Below, piece by piece: positions 5,490 to 5,584 of a DNA stretch of 5,584 nucleotides. Both the position numbers and the translations under genes were made by a program. The stretch lies in assembly GCA_948663505.1 (NCBI GenBank), contig CAPNAQ010000116.1, positions 1-5,584 on the forward strand. The letters run 5' to 3'. The notes below the pieces were generated by a model. The model did not search any database. It saw only the letters and a list, made by a program, of their open reading frames with translations, and was not told where the DNA came from. Positions within the stretch are counted from its first letter, which is position 1, and the number at the start of each line of letters is the position of its first letter. The stretch is from an uncultured Clostridia bacterium (GTDB taxonomy: Bacteria; Bacillota; Clostridia; TANB77; CAG-508).

Positions 5490-5584
5490 TTTACTTATTC
5501 TTTACATCTTCTTTTGTCCTACGGAAATGCATTTTAATATATTCCGTTTTTATATTTCTTCTCCTTTACAATTATATTACATTT

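Noticed and set aside
5491..5532. A 13-codon minus-strand frame (MHFRRTKEDVKNK) upstream of the adhesin, possibly a leader peptide
   Set aside because: The nearest Shine-Dalgarno-like AAGGAG (5561-5566) is 28 bases from the ATG, too far. The frame ends upstream of the main promoter, so it would not be part of the predicted mRNA.
5521..5547. Inverted repeat ACGGAA ... TTCCGT upstream of the adhesin promoter
   Set aside because: Only a 6-base stem with a 15-base loop. A plus-strand T-run follows, but no plus-strand gene precedes it. Probably chance, or part of a feature that ends outside the window.

Overview
The window is very AT-rich and holds two protein genes, both on the minus strand, with normal Shine-Dalgarno sites, sigma-A-type promoters and intrinsic terminators. 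It reads with the standard bacterial code. Base composition, the style of the surface protein and the Gram-positive anchoring signals suggest a low-GC Firmicute, probably an anaerobic Clostridia-type or gut-associated organism. No marker gene allows a firmer placement.

Right to left, in the direction of transcription: positions 5403-5584 are the upstream region of a large gene, with a promoter (TTGACT-N17-TAAAAT), an inverted repeat abutting the -35 box and a strong ribosome binding site. Positions 714-5402 encode a 1562-residue secreted, wall-anchored surface protein. It has a signal peptide, an N-terminal thioester (TQXA-type) adhesin domain with the Cys/Gln pair C96-Q197, five DUF11-like stalk repeats, one SpaA/Cna-B-type domain inserted between repeats 1 and 2, and a C-terminal sorting-like tail in which the usual LPXTG is replaced by LAIKTG. 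A good terminator follows at 645-688. Next comes a separately transcribed small gene (99-488, 129 residues) with a perfect consensus promoter (TTGACA-N17-TATAAT). It encodes a cytoplasmic-looking heptad-repeat coiled-coil protein of unknown function. A 12-bp hairpin at 56-85 closes it and may also terminate a convergent gene lying to the left of the window.

The adhesin fits a 'harpoon on a stalk' design. The thioester head could bind a host or neighbour-cell surface covalently, the repeats could hold it away from the wall and stiffen through Lys-Asn isopeptide bonds, and the C-terminus would be anchored by a sortase-like enzyme that is not in this window. Nothing shows that the small coiled-coil protein works with it: a terminator and a separate promoter lie between them. 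The most informative new readings are the intact thioester pair, the alternating A-B architecture of the stalk with a SpaA domain inserted exactly at one A/B junction, and the non-canonical anchoring motif.
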